Shown here one piece after another: positions 34,101 to 41,875 of a DNA stretch of 64,000 nucleotides. Origin of the DNA: Pisaster brevispinus (taxonomy: Eukaryota; Echinodermata; Asteroidea; Forcipulatida; Asteriidae); the NCBI GenBank assembly GCA_023634235.1, contig JAMKCF010000002.1, positions 7,448,722-7,512,721 of the forward strand, given 5' to 3'. The number at the start of each line of letters is the position of its first letter. The stretch's first letter is position 1. The notes beneath the pieces are model-generated. The model saw only the letters and a list, made by a program, of their open reading frames with translations, was not told the DNA's origin and did no database searches. The position numbers were made by a program, and so were the translations under genes.

Positions 34101-35946
34101 GTGGCCGCCAGATAACCGTCAAGTAAATATTCACATCTCATGTCAAAAAGTACATTCTTTGACCTGTTCATGAATCGAAAGTCCAATTATTATCTTCACC
34201 GAATTATATGTTGATACTTACAACTAAGGTATATCAATGGAACCAATACTCCTGTGAGAACAGCTAGAACGACGAATAGTAAAATACAAATCACGAGGAC
34301 ATGAAGTACACGTTGATTGTCTGAGAGGTATCTTGGCGTATACCAGCGCCCTCTACGATCATCTTCAGGACTGTACATAAAGTCTTCTTCCACTCCAAGA
34401 CGGGGCCAGTGGAATCGACGTGTTCCATGTGCACCTGATGGATGTGTATACTCATAGACAGTATCTCCAACCTAAACGCATAAACACAACTCAAATCAGT
34501 CTCGTATATTTAACATTAACATTGTTTTGCTAAAACCAAAACCGTATACTTTCGTCCAGATTGTTATTTTTGTCTTACATATTATTTTTCTTATTGGCCC
34601 TACTTCCATAGGTTTTGTACACGGATTTTGTTACCGGATATCAATATCACATGTTTCTTATATCCATCACCCTAATTGACTTTCCTTTCCGATTCAAGCA
34701 GGATGTTCAGATACAAAATATTTATACAGAGTTATTTTATGGTTTACGACCAAACACTCCATTTGGATATTTCATGTCATTTTTAGCATGAACTCATAAA
34801 ACCTCATATTTTTTGTCCAGCAACCAAAACCCCTCTGTGTTTGGTTTTACGTAAACTTAATTTCTATTTTATCTCTATAACTAAATATAGTAATCTTAAT
34901 TAATATTCTCTGAATTGTTGTCGATGTGGGTTTTGGGGCTTAGAGTTGACAACTGCACCATAATTTTTCGTAAAAACCTAATGGGGCACGCTTTTAAAAA
35001 AATACAACAAATTCAGGAAGCTCAGAAAATGAAGATATACAATCACTAAAGTATCTTTGAAGATAACCTTCTAGGAGGCACATTAATTAGCAAAATACTG
35101 AGAGGATTTAACGTAAGTCCTATACATTAGTAAAAAAAAACGGTGGACAGCGTACCTAAATACTGTGGGACAATTTGATTAAGAGACTTAATTTTGAGAT
35201 GGGCTTAACGTCAAAAGTGAAGCCTTAAACAATGCCCTGTGAGATTTCGGCGATGTAACTGACTTTCGTTTAGGTATTTGTTTCAATAAACAAAGGAGCA
35301 TTTAAGGAAGGGGCCACCGGTGCGCCCTCACCCCCTTATTTTCGCCAAGGGAAAAAGGCAAAACACGGCAAAATGTCAGCTACAATCCCGGCCATATCTC
35401 GTTGGGGCCCCTCCCCCAGCCCCGTTCAATGTTGGCTCTCGTTGTGCGGTCTGCGCTCCTAACAACATCAAAGCGTAGGAGCGGGGGAACGGGAGAGGGT
35501 ATGTTTAGTGTCACCTGGCCCAAGCATTTTGGCCGGGATTGTAGGGTAAAACTAATGTTTAAAATGCCACCGTTACCATTTTGTAACCTTTAGATTGTAT
35601 AGCTCTGTAGAATCGATGTTACTGCAGTTAACTTATGCATCGTCGTCAAGCCGACAAGGATAAAACAATGGAACTATGATGCGTTGGTCAACATTTGAAA
35701 AAATTAGGTGTGCCCCGGCTGAAACAAATCCTGGATCTGCACCTGAAGAATGTCCCGTAAAGTCAAATGTATCAAAAAACGAAGACGGTGATTAAAAGTC
35801 ACCATTTGAAAGTACACGATGTGTTATGGTCTCTTCACATTCTTGCCTCGGACGTACAACAACACATCATTCGGAGTTTAATAGCAGCATCTGTCCACTG
35901 TTAAAACACTTACCATGTGAGGAGGTGGGTTAGAAGGCCTGTACAT
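7686..35946 (-). CDS. Type II membrane mucin with SEA, EGF-like and cysteine-rich repeat domains (nine-exon model)
   Basis: Gene model assembled by reading splice sites on the minus strand. Exons: 35946-35914, 34471-34222, 32010-31984, 31595-31578, 29584-29481, 28105-28038, 22819-22659, 19094-19002 and 10153-7686. Intron phases match at every junction (0,1,1,1,0,2,1,1). Coding length is 3222 nt, exactly divisible by 3, giving 1073 residues. Domain order: about 70-residue cytoplasmic tail, one transmembrane helix, stalk, SEA domain with a GSTIV self-cleavage-like motif, EGF-like module, about 16 Thr/Ser-rich repeats, cysteine-rich repeats, no C-terminal membrane anchor. SEA domains mark heavily O-glycosylated surface proteins, so a cell-surface or shed mucus role is likely. 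The composite architecture is not one I can assign to a named gene. Extra small exons or alternative splicing cannot be excluded, and the 5' end rests on an in-frame stop upstream of the chosen ATG. Confidence 0.8.
9240..10150 (-). repeat. 54-bp minisatellite coding for mucin repeats
   Basis: About 16 in-frame copies of a 54-nt unit coding TTTEMSTTKEMSTTTDTP with variants (M/I, K/N, T/A/P). It lies wholly inside the terminal exon and is likely length-polymorphic, as mucin tandem repeats usually are. Confidence 0.95.
10157..11045. other. Intron sequence, nothing recognised
   Basis: Part of the last intron of the mucin gene. Short ORFs only; no repeat family or domain was identified. Confidence 0.5.
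11053..11544. repeat. 46-bp minisatellite, about 10-11 copies
   Basis: The unit runs from ACCAGGGCTGGCATGGCC through AGAATGGGGCTATGAGG to ATCACTCTGTA. The last copies form a two-unit (about 92-bp) higher-order repeat, alternating CAATCAAGGATGG with CAACCAGGCCTGG. Confidence 0.92.
11541..11885. repeat. Tandem repeat of about 150-160 bp, two and a bit copies
   Basis: AAATGGCGGCCATxT recurs at about 11556, 11716 and 11866. Each copy is followed by a CGxAATCTTGGxTTTAGATAC stretch and by GTTGCATAGTTATGA-xAA. Copies are diverged. Confidence 0.8.
11900..13400. other. Intron sequence, nothing recognised
   Basis: No domain, repeat array or exon bounded by good splice sites was seen. Confidence 0.45.
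13403..13605. repeat. C-run and GTT/GCT-rich simple sequence
   Basis: A 16-bp C run (13403-13418) is followed by CGGGCCGCGGCC and, after a gap, an impure trinucleotide tract rich in GTT and GCT (about 13469-13605). Confidence 0.85.
13680..14249 (+). pseudogene. 5' part of an older LINE reverse transcriptase, split by a later insertion
   Basis: The plus-strand frame gives APYLFIIVLDYALRRAI, then VTDLDFANDIVLIS (the RT DD box, here decayed to FAND) and LNSGKTKV. After two frame changes it continues as FKYLGAYIDSS and MLRIALNVSWQDR. This is the RT and post-RT region of a non-LTR element, 5' truncated. The frame running into 14249 ends LLLW. The matching next part of the protein begins at 17482 (see the 17476-17695 entry). 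Confidence 0.8.
14342..16555 (+). pseudogene. LINE ORF2: endonuclease and N-terminal reverse transcriptase
   Basis: The ATG at 14342 is the first in the inserted element's long frame; the frame upstream of it is open but lies across the insertion boundary. Endonuclease motifs are in order: HGNVQSIRNK, LICLTETRLS, GGGVCMFV, FILGDFNS and GSSDHN. RT motifs follow: NKPWITKDLK linker, LRPVSLTSIPMKCLEK and VDFSSAFNTI. The frame breaks near 16500, at the GAPxGxxLSP box, where the protein reads TGAPSGVSCHLC and stops 15 codons later. The RT continues in another frame from 16519, so a small indel has killed the ORF. Confidence 0.88.
16519..17298 (+). pseudogene. LINE ORF2 continuation: RT catalytic box and C-terminal domain
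   Basis: Continues the RT after the frameshift: SLYTNDC, then IKYADDTAIVG (catalytic YADD intact), ENxKKTKEM-like NVKKTKEMLIDF, and VYKYLGIEID. The C-terminal region ends GSSFVPAAIKLYNGQ. It ends in TAA at 17298. Apart from the single break near 16500 the copy is well preserved, so it is relatively young. Confidence 0.88.
17476..17695 (+). pseudogene. 3' end of the split older LINE
   Basis: Reads LWEPT, a stop in place of one codon, then RGRRRLTFVDQLKRDTDL, EELRTCMVDRDSWR and RSQGLARD. This is a typical LINE C-terminus that continues the frame ending at 14249. The last 18 bp before the end (CCCGACACAATGAATAAG) are tandemly doubled. Confidence 0.8.
17965..18627. mobile_element. MITE-like element with 16-bp terminal inverted repeats
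   Basis: ATCCAGAAAGGTGGAT at 17965-17980 is the exact reverse complement of 18612-18627. Subterminal GATCCGG/CCGGATC and GCGTTTACAC motifs are repeated on both sides. No target-site duplication is clear. The interior has no domain. Confidence 0.65.
19002..19094 (-). CDS. Mucin gene exon 8: EGF-like module
   Basis: 93 nt, phase 1-1, the usual arrangement for EGF modules, with acceptor ATTCATTTTCAG and donor GTGAGATA. It encodes six cysteines in the pattern C-x3-C-x10-C-x-C-x-C-x8-C and includes CTNGGTLDRANCECNC and FLGIEC. No calcium-binding D/N-x-D/N-E signature is present. Confidence 0.88.
19289..20073. promoter_or_regulatory. Cluster of ten TGACGTCA sites
   Basis: Exact TGACGTCA palindromes begin at 19289, 19444, 19464, 19484, 19574, 19660, 19783, 19928, 20055 and 20066. 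They are embedded in a diverged repeat with TAACACATCC and AAGTTT-x-ACC-AATCGGAC segments (about 19340, 19520, 19965). The motif is the CREB/ATF consensus, but here the density may simply come from the repeat. Confidence 0.55.
20286..20366. repeat. Four GTGCGCAC-containing repeats
   Basis: ATGTCGTGCGCACGAGATAA recurs about every 24 bp with single-base variants. GTGCGCAC is a perfect palindrome. Confidence 0.8.
20370..21695 (+). pseudogene. 5'-truncated CR1/L2-like LINE
   Basis: The frame opens at the RT box VPQGSCLGPFLFIVYAS, with HCYADDTQLYLSF and INDAKSEFLIIG. It breaks near 20693 and again near 20850, then continues in the 20815-21372 frame with HAFVTSRLDYCNSLLYGLP, HWLRVSYRINFK and RAFSVAAPKLWNALPFHIR. 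The 3' end GGGGCGCAATATAAATTT followed by (ATT)n is typical of the group. It begins immediately after the GTGCGCAC repeats. Confidence 0.85.
21700..22650. other. Intron sequence, nothing recognised
   Basis: AT-rich with short ORFs only, between mucin exons 7 and 8. Confidence 0.45.
22659..22819 (-). CDS. Mucin gene exon 7: SEA cleavage motif and C-terminal half
   Basis: 161 nt, phase 2 in and phase 1 out, with acceptor CTTACAACAG and donor GTGAGTTAA. It opens with RRGSTIVDFESIFN. The GSTIV sequence occupies the place of the SEA autoproteolysis site (usually G^SVVV). A second helix follows (PFREEFRAFMEEQ), then the final strand (PFTLHVYN). Whether the variant motif still cleaves cannot be told from sequence alone. 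Confidence 0.85.
22825..24540. other. Intron sequence, nothing recognised
   Basis: Between mucin exons 6 and 7. No domain, tandem array or well-bounded exon was found on either strand. Confidence 0.45.
24548..24780. repeat. Diverged TGTACGTACACAATAA repeats
   Basis: Seven or so copies of a roughly 25-40-bp motif built on TGTACGTACAC followed by GATAATTAT, strongly diverged. Confidence 0.65.
24977..25227. mobile_element. MITE, copy 1, GGGCCCAATTTCATGG termini
   Basis: GGGCCCAATTTCATGGCTCT at the left is the exact reverse complement of the right end (25208-25227). Subterminal GCTTACG/CGTAAGC motifs repeat inside. A second copy in the opposite orientation is at 50202-50453. Confidence 0.9.
25993..26275. 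mobile_element. MITE with TTATAACACACCTC termini
   Basis: 14-bp perfect terminal inverted repeats at 25993-26006 and 26262-26275. Two internal TCTTCACATGAA motifs. Non-coding. Confidence 0.75.
26313..26428. repeat. Long near-perfect palindrome (34-bp perfect stem)
   Basis: 26334-26367 pairs perfectly with 26375-26408 around a 7-nt loop (TCGAAGG). The arm contains GAAGAGGGACCTATTTCCC. Beyond it the pairing continues imperfectly to GTCTAT at 26315 and ATAGAC at 26428. Confidence 0.95.
26830..27990. other. GC-richer unassigned block in an intron
   Basis: More GC-rich and more complex than its surroundings. It has short ORFs on both strands (for example minus 27053-26826, with SCPAQECPDNQLSIGGK) but none has convincing splice sites or a known domain. 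It contains two short tandem repeats: TTGCCTCxGGGCAA units (27072-27145) and CTTTAACAAGC (27176-27220). Probably an unrecognised transposon. Confidence 0.35.
28038..28105 (-). CDS. Mucin gene exon 6: middle of SEA domain
   Basis: 68 nt, phase 0 in and phase 2 out, with acceptor TGTAATTTTGACAG and donor GTAAGAGTT. It encodes DLIYKSSSLDDVYVETVVHD, the end of helix 1 and the strand that precedes the cleavage hairpin. I found it because the flanking SEA exons needed a phase 0-to-2 exon of about this size. Length, phases and content all fit. Confidence 0.85.
28437..28785 (+). mobile_element. Candidate LTR with upstream polypurine tract
   Basis: AATTGGGGAGGGATAG immediately precedes TGTCATAGAGC. 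349 bp later the sequence ends GGTAATTGACA, so the ends are TGTCA...TGACA. TTTTTAAATAGAGG near the end could be a TATA region. No partner LTR or pol was found, so this would be the 3' end of a truncated copy. Confidence 0.45.
29176..29325. repeat. 75-bp tandem duplication
   Basis: 29176-29250 and 29251-29325 are identical except for C/A after GTTTTGTAAA. Both start GCCATAGGTGTTTATAAATT. It lies in the intron just downstream of mucin exon 5. Confidence 0.95.
29481..29584 (-). CDS. Mucin gene exon 5: N-terminal third of SEA domain
   Basis: 104 nt, phase 1 in and phase 0 out, with acceptor TTCAATGTAG and donor GTAGGCC. It encodes VTFDNEYLPAYNDHTSAEYQ followed by NLVKTFISE. This is the first strand and helix of a SEA domain (NVTFDNEY then the S-x-EYQ-L helix). 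The start of exon 6 completes the helix. Confidence 0.85.
29600..31060. other. Intron sequence, nothing recognised
   Basis: Between mucin exons 4 and 5. Only short, repeat-free ORFs. Confidence 0.45.
31070..31410. repeat. Degenerate GGTGxCCxxTGGCCAAA repeats
   Basis: Several diverged copies of ATAGGTGACCGCTGGCCAAA and ATGACTxCTGACC strings with GAGCCA-x-TGA between them; about two 200-bp units. Confidence 0.5.
31578..31595 (-). CDS. Mucin gene micro-exon 4 (stalk)
   Basis: 18 nt between the acceptor GATTCTCTTGCAG and the donor GTAAGTACAG, both near consensus. It is symmetric phase 1-1 and encodes ETIET between split codons. Like exon 3 it could be a cassette that tunes stalk length. Confidence 0.7.
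31984..32010 (-). CDS. Mucin gene micro-exon 3 (stalk)
   Basis: 27 nt flanked by a polypyrimidine acceptor (CTTTTTCTCACAG) and the donor GTAAGTTATT. It is symmetric phase 1-1, so it can be included or skipped without a frameshift. In frame it adds QPTFEEKA to the juxtamembrane stalk. Confidence 0.7.
32245..32850 (+). pseudogene. LINE C-terminus and 3' tail (CR1/L2-like)
   Basis: Frame 32265-32495 reads FKALYKLYPPYICDLL, then RYSLRSSNHLTL and GERAFRMASPKLWNQLPGHI, the C-terminal signature of CR1/L2-like ORF2. The 3' end has TTATGCGCCTTTGAA and an (ATT)n(AGT)n tail. Severely 5' truncated. It overlaps no mucin exon: it lies in the intron upstream of exon 3. Confidence 0.8.
33349..33453. repeat. 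(GATT)n and (CGAC)n microsatellite
   Basis: TTGATTGATTGA blocks flank a central CGACCGACCGAC block with GATCGATC between; about 100 bp. Confidence 0.95.
34222..34471 (-). CDS. Mucin gene exon 2: cytoplasmic tail and transmembrane helix
   Basis: 250 nt between an acceptor ending GCGTTTAG and the consensus donor GTAAGTATC. It starts in phase 0 and ends in phase 1. The first part is polar and Tyr/Arg/Pro-rich (VYEYTHPSG, RRGRWYTPRY). The last third is a hydrophobic helix containing VLHVLVICILLFVVLAVL. The positive charge ahead of the helix favours an N-in, C-out (type II) topology, which agrees with the extracellular domains in the following exons. Confidence 0.85.
34480..35370. other. First intron, nothing recognised
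   Basis: Between mucin exons 1 and 2. AT-rich, no domain and no repeat array. Confidence 0.45.
35381..35543. repeat. Short inverted-repeat element
   Basis: TACAATCCCGGCCA at 35381-35394 pairs with TGGCCGGGATTGTA at 35530-35543. MITE-sized (163 bp); no target duplication was seen. Confidence 0.5.
35914..35946 (-). CDS. Mucin gene exon 1 (initiator exon)
   Basis: The start codon is at 35946-35944 with A at -3. An in-frame TAG lies 33 nt upstream, so this is the first usable Met. It encodes 11 residues, MYRPSNPPPHM, and ends at a strong donor (CACATG then GTAAGTGTT), phase 0. Alternatively an AG just after that TAG could be an acceptor and the true start would lie farther upstream; this is the least certain exon. 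Confidence 0.55.
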
Positions 35947-36149
35947 AGTGACGAGGTTTTGAGCATTTGGTTTCCTCTACTGAATCGAAGCATCAAGCAT
36001 CCCGTTACAACAGACAGACATTGCAGTAGCTTATTTATGCCTGTAAAACCACCAAAGATAGCACTGAACAAACTAGAGTTCCAGGGTCCATTGCACCTGA
36101 TCGACAGGTTACCCAACCTTGAGTTGACGAAGAATTATTCATAAGTCGG

Positions 36150-37850
36150 AAGTGAAGGTTCAGTTATCATAATTCTATAGAGAGTTTGGCGAAACACGTC
36201 ACCAAACTCTTTATGTGGTCAATGAACCTTTACCGTAATTCAGGTAAAAATGGGTGTGTTTAGCATACATGACTGAATACAGGAGCAAGTAAACAGACTT
36301 ATATAAACAGGTTTATTTTCTTTGTTTCTTTTCAGAATTAATAGCAAGAGTGTTTTCACTTTTCTAGTAAATAGGTATATAACAGAAAAAGCGAGACACA
36401 AAACATAATACAGTGTATTTGGATAAGTTTAGTTACACTCAAGACGCGTCCTTTGCCTATACTGTGTTAAGGCTAGTCTTGGTCTAAGACGTAACTATCT
36501 CATACTCGTAACGTAACGTGATAACCCTACAGAGGGCGCGCTTTTCTTCTTGAATTCATTTCGGTTGACGACTGTCTGTAGTAACGTCTTGGATATCTTG
36601 TTTAAGAAGGCGTGGCCAAGTTATTTCCATGAAGCATCAAGTCATGTTTTATTCATATTAGTGACTAAAATGACAAGCTTGCAAGAAAAGCAAGATAAGA
36701 AAGGTCACGAGGTCGTCGACACGCTCGAGCATGATTGTATGCAGTATGCACGCGCACTCACGTTTTGATTGGCCATGACTTCTTCATCGCTATCAACACA
36801 CTAAGCAAGTGATTCTGAAATTACTCAAGCTAAATTGTATGCTTGCAGTTGGTTAGGTTTATAGGTTGGTCATTGTTTAATGGACGTTTGAATCTTGTAC
36901 ATTGCCGATGTCAGCCATGTAATTTTAGAAAAGGTTATCTTTGCATCTGAATTACGGTACTTATCATTCTACCATTCGACATGCCCTGAAAATAAACTAT
37001 TGGCAATACAATTCTACTTTGTTTACTTTTACCTTTCTTTGCAACTACACGAATGTAATGAGGACTTTTGTAATTTACTGCATCTTTTATATGTAGGCCT
37101 AATTCACTAAGAAAGAGGGGTGAACTCTAAACTGTTTTGATCATGGGGGGGGGGTTCGTATGGTCATCACTCCAACATGCTACTTTCAACAGTATTTTAT
37201 AAGTTGCTGCATATAAGGAGCGTTTCAAATTCCGGGCACCAGCGTCGTTGTCTCACTGTGTGTGTGAGTTTGTTTTCACATTCAAACCGGGGACCTATAA
37301 CAAAAGAGGACAATAGGGTCCCCGGTTGGGTAAAGGTCCCCAGTTGGAAATTGTGTACAAAACCAATGGGAGCTGTTGCCAAAAAGTTCAAGTCCAAACA
37401 AAAGAGGGACAATAGGAGGTTCCCGATTGGAGGTGTTTACACACTTGTGTGCCCTTACATATGCCAACTTACGGGGTACTTTTAACAATGGAACAATGGA
37501 CCCCACAATGCAATTTCAATAGGAACAATAGGGCCCCACAAGGGAATTCTTTAGAAAAGGGAACAATAGAACAACAATAGCAGTACCCCACAAACCGGAT
37601 CCGTAAGGTTGTGTGTGTGTGTGTGTTGCTCTTTGCGGTTTTGACTGGCTTTTCAAATACCGCGCGCCCTGTGCATAGATATGATGCAGTTTCCTTTGCA
37701 AGGTCAAAGTGCATAAATAATGTAATACAATTTAAGCCAGCCTATTTTTTACCGTACATGTACATGTGTGTGGAAATCTATGTTCATGCGTTATCGTTTA
37801 CCATTCCTTCATTCCTTAACTTGTTCCTGTAAACCTTCAACAAACAAAGA
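36150..37850. other. Presumed upstream region of the mucin gene; nothing firm
   Basis: Contains scattered AACAATAGG motifs (37290-37580), a G run at 37145 and a short GT repeat near 37610. I cannot point to a promoter. Confidence 0.4.
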
Positions 37851-37854
37851 CTAA

Positions 37855-38222
37855 GTTAGCACTAGACACGTTTGGTAATTGTCAAAGACCAGTATTCTCA
37901 CTTGGCGTATCTCAACATATGCATAAAATAACAAATCTGTGAAAATTTGGGCTCAATGGTGGTCATCGAGGTTGCTAGAAAATAATAAAGAAAAAACACC
38001 CTTGTTGCACAATGTGTGTGCTTTCAGATGCCTGAAAAAGGCTTCAGGCCTGAAGTCTTTCTCAGATTCAAATATTTTAGTGAAATTACCCCTTTCTCAA
38101 AAACTACGTTAAACTCCAGAGGGAGTCGTTTCTCACAATGTTTTATACTATCAACAGCTCACTCCTTTGCTCGTTACCAAGTAAGTTTTTATGCCAAAAT
38201 ATATTTTGAGTAGTGATTATTA
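37855..38222. repeat. Dispersed sea-star-type non-autonomous repeat
   Basis: Begins near TTAGCACTAGACACG, contains TTTGGTAATTGTCAAAGACC, TATCTCAACATATGCAT, CTTTCAGATGCCTGA and TTTTATACTATCAAC, and ends AAGTAAGTTTTTATGCC plus about 40 bp. From memory this family is frequent in Asterias genomic and UTR sequence. It is the strongest single clue to the host. Confidence 0.7.
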
Positions 38223-38834
38223 TAAACAAAAGGTAAGCAATTTCAGAATAATCTAGAGAATTTTTAAGTCCAAACCCTAACCCACTGTCAAGCTCTTTTC
38301 AGAATGCATTTTGTTCACTTTATAATAATTCCTTGCGAGAAGGTACTTTTCGCCACAATACCATTCACAACAACGTCCCATAGCGAGCTAGCTGTTATAA
38401 ACACATGGCGAATCATGAATAATTCACGAAAAGGTGCAAACTCGATCGTTGATTGGCTTCCCCGGAAAGTCGGGGGAAAAACAATGAAACACTTAAGCAC
38501 CCTCATACAAGATATCCAAGACCTTCGCGCAAGCTGGAAATCGAACCGAGGATAGTGGACTCGTTCTGTTGTTGGAATTGATCCATGCGAAGGTCTTGGA
38601 ACCAAGACTATGTTAAGGCTGGTTCATACTCGCTGCGTTTTCACTGCGTACGCAGCGCGCAGACCTATTTCGTTCAATCAGCAGTGTGTAAATGGACGCG
38701 CAGTGCGTAATCAAATTGCGCTGCTGCGTCCGAACTTTTTGAAAATAAAAAAGGGGCGTGCACACTAATCGGATGCGTACTCGGACATATTGAAATATAT
38801 CAACTTTTTGTCGGATGCGTATTCATTCGCAGTG

Positions 38835-39163
38835 ATGGCAAAACTAATTAGTGACGATGAAAAGCTCATCGAAACAGTGCGCCTGTTTCCAAACCTCTAC
38901 AACACACCTTTGAGAGAGTACCGAGACACAGAGAGGGCAGTAAATTCATGGAAAGAAATTGGGAAAATATGCAGCAAAGAATGGAAAGTAAGGACAAATG
39001 GGGGAAACTGCGCGATGCTTTTGTGAAAGTAAAGAAGAGCATGAAGACCAAAAGTGGAGATGGGGCCAAAAAGCAAACAAAGTGGCCATACTATGAAGTC
39101 ATGTCTTTTCTTGGAGACCACGTCAAGCACAGAGAAACGGAAACAAACATGGGCGTCAGGTAA
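38835..39163 (+). pseudogene. Harbinger accessory protein with MADF domain
   Basis: The ATG at 38835 begins MAKLISDDEKLIETVRLFPN, followed by LREYRDTERAVNSWKEIGKI. After a one-base frame change near 38990 it reads KDKWGKLRDAFVKVKKSM and KWPYYEVMSFLGDHV. These are the three helices of a MADF (SANT-like) DNA-binding domain, which in this superfamily helps bring the transposase to the element's ends. It ends soon after the domain, so the C-terminal half is missing or spliced elsewhere. Confidence 0.8.
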
Positions 39164-39169
39164 ATTTGA

Positions 39170-40000
39170 ACGTATTTTTAGTGGTTTAATTCAAATCAAC
39201 CATTTTCAAGTGTTTAAATGCACTCTTGGAAAAAACATTTAAAAAGAAACAATAATTAATCCAACAAAATGTAGTTAAAAAATAATTTGTTAAATTAATA
39301 CAATCCATGTATAATAGTTGTTAATGTTAAATATGTATCTCCACTGAATGTATGATAGCTCATTTGGTTTTGGGAGAGTAGGGTCTACTCTATGTCCTCT
39401 ATGTCCATTTTTTTATTTTCAAGAGACGCCATAAAATTACTTGTCGTTTTCGAGAAACAGTTTTGTGTCAAAATACACTATGCAAGTTTAGCATTATGCA
39501 TTGTCGACAAATTTCCCCAAGATAGCAATTTATATAAGGATATAAGTCTCTAGCTAAAAAATGATTGGTACTGCTAAAAGTACTTAAGATCAATATCAAG
39601 TTCGCAAAATAGTACAGAAAAGCTTTTTATACTATTGTAACGAGGCCTGACATCTTTGAATAATAATTAACTATACATCGTCCGGCAGGTGCATTCATTA
39701 CCAACGTTATTTGATTTGTTTTTATAACACTTATAAAACTGTACATTTAAATCACGGCAAATAGGCCTATATTAGGAACAGAATCAAGACAGGTGTCATA
39801 AAAAGATCAGTTTGAACTATCAATTATTTTCAGAACCACAGTTATTTAGATTGGTCCACAAATTTTTCAACAAATTTAATGGAAATCCACTTGCTCGAGA
39901 GAATTGTTAGTTAAAATCGCCAAGATCAAACTACCCCATTGAAAGCAACATAATGATTTATTAGACCATGGCCAGTCCAACATAATATAATCATCTGTAA
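39170..40000. other. Harbinger interior, no gene seen
   Basis: AT-rich spacer between the two convergent ORFs of the Harbinger element. Confidence 0.5.
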
Positions 40001-40003
40001 AAT

Positions 40004-40642
40004 TTACATTAATAATTCACAGATCTGAAATGCTAGATTATAAAGACCGGAGCTATGATACACTGGGTTCCGAAGAAGATTTAGAAAGCACCATCCTAAA
40101 CCATTTTGACGCCTACCAATCACATCTTCATCTCCTCCATCTGAAGGACAAAGGCGAAAGAGTTGTTCTCCAGATGAATCGACCAAAGCAAAGAAAGCTA
40201 AGAGAGTCGACGCTGTGGAGATGGCCATCCTGGACAGCCTCGCCCATGTAAGATCGAGAGCAGATGAAGACGAAGATAGTCTGAAACTTATTGCAACAGT
40301 TTGTTGTGAGTCGCCTGTTGCTAGCAGTCTCAACGTTACTGCCAACCGTTGAGATGGGCTGATGGGATACCGGTGAGTTCCAAAATGAACTAGTCGAGGT
40401 CCCACTTCTTGCAAAAGAGCATCAAAGCGACCCCTCGACATCCGGAAGTAGCGATGGTGGGTTTCTTCATCATACAGTCTCATTTCATTAATGAGAGCAT
40501 GAAATTCACTCTTTTCACTTCTTTGCTGATTCAAAGGGCGGATATACCATCGCCGCCCTTTTGGTCTTGACTGACGTCGATGATGAGCCAGCCACAGTAA
40601 TGACAGAAGCAACATTTCCTCAATACCATCCATTTTCACCAA
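40004..40642 (-). pseudogene. Truncated Harbinger (HARBI1-like) transposase
   Basis: About 212 residues against roughly 350-400 for the family. It includes EFHALINEMRL, HHRYFRMSRGRFDALLQEVG, then YPISPSQRLAVTLRLLATGD and SQQTVAISFRL. This is the N-terminal helix-turn-helix region of HARBI1-like transposases. After this the frame loses similarity, and none of the DDE catalytic residues is recognisable. Confidence 0.85.
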
Positions 40643-40753
40643 TCAATCAATGACAGGTCTACAGGAAAAGGATTGCTGAAAAGTGATGCACTCTGTCATG
40701 CACTTGGCCGCCGTACGTATACGATTTTTGGAATAAAGTATGAACGCAAGTAA

Positions 40754-40934
40754 AGCCCGGTTCATACTTCCTGCGAACGCGAATGCGAAGCGAATATTGA
40801 CGTCACAAATTCGCAACGAATAATTCGCAGCAGTTGAAATGTGCTCAGCTCCTGCGAAACATTCGCTGCGAAAACGGCCATGTGACGTCAAAATTCGCTT
40901 CGCATTCGCATTCGCAGGAAGTATGAACCGGGCT
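40754..40934. mobile_element. Harbinger-type MITE inserted in the Harbinger element
   Basis: 181 bp with long inverted ends, AGCCCGGTTCATACTTCCTG at the left and its complement at the right, flanked by TAA on both sides (40751-40753, 40935-40937). The GGTTCATACT core is shared with the host element's termini, so the same transposase may have moved both. Confidence 0.9.
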
Positions 40935-41038
40935 TAACGCGTGCGTTTCCACACGCGAACGCAAATTTAATGCGTATCTATTTTTAATTTTGACAAAGTA
41001 TGAACATTGAATCCAACATTCGCATTGTCGGGTGCGTG

Positions 41039-41871
41039 CCAGCCTCGCTACCATGGGCAGCGCGCCGTATCGATACCTCTCGTCACTAACCCCTGGTAGG
41101 GATGAACTGAGAAACAACGCTGATTGGCTCCCAAGGGTGACTACTTTGCGTGCACGCTTGTTAAAAACTTTCGAGCGCATGTATGGCGCTTGTAGGACGC
41201 TTAGTACGCGCGTGTGAAAATGCAAGTATTTTGACGCGATTCCATTTCAAATGAATCATGTTTTTACACGGTCACCCTGAACTGCATACAGTTAGACATA
41301 TCACAAAATCAAAGAAGAATGACAGAGGACCAGTTGCTCATTCGCTCGGCCCCAGCGGCCTATCCAGGACCGCTGGGATGGGCTAATCAGCTTGCACAGA
41401 TTCTTGTTCAGGAAGTACGTCATGCGTGCAGTGCTCGCAGTGTGAGTGTGATGCATGATGGGACTGAGCATTAACCAATGAGCGTGCTTGATACGTTTGC
41501 CCATCCCAGCGCCTTTGGTTTTAAGGCAAGGCGCTGGGGACGAGCGAAAGTTGCTCATTGACTTGATGCCAGCCTCGCTACCATGGGCAGCGCGCCGTAT
41601 CGATACCTCTCGTCACTAACCCCTGGTAGGGATGTAGTAATAGACAACGCTGATTGGCTCCCAAGTGTGACTGCTTTGCGTGCACGCTTGTTAGCAGCTT
41701 TCGAGCGCTTGTATAGCGCTTGTAGGACGCTTAGTACGCGCGTGTGAAAATGCAAGTATTTTTACGCGGTTCCACTTTAAATGAATCATGTTTTTACACG
41801 GTCACCCTAAAACTGCATACAGTTAAACATATTACAAGTTCTACGAAGAATGACAGGGGACCAGTTGCTGT
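41039..41871. repeat. 300-bp direct repeats 530 bp apart
   Basis: CCAGCCTCGCTACCATGGGC starts at 41039 and again at 41569. Both copies run about 300 bp to GGACCAGTTGCT. Between them (41340-41560) is a unique piece with CGCTCGGCCCCAGCG and its near-complement CGCTGGGGACGAGCG at its ends, which looks like a separate insertion. Confidence 0.88.
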
Positions 41872-41875
41872 TTGA

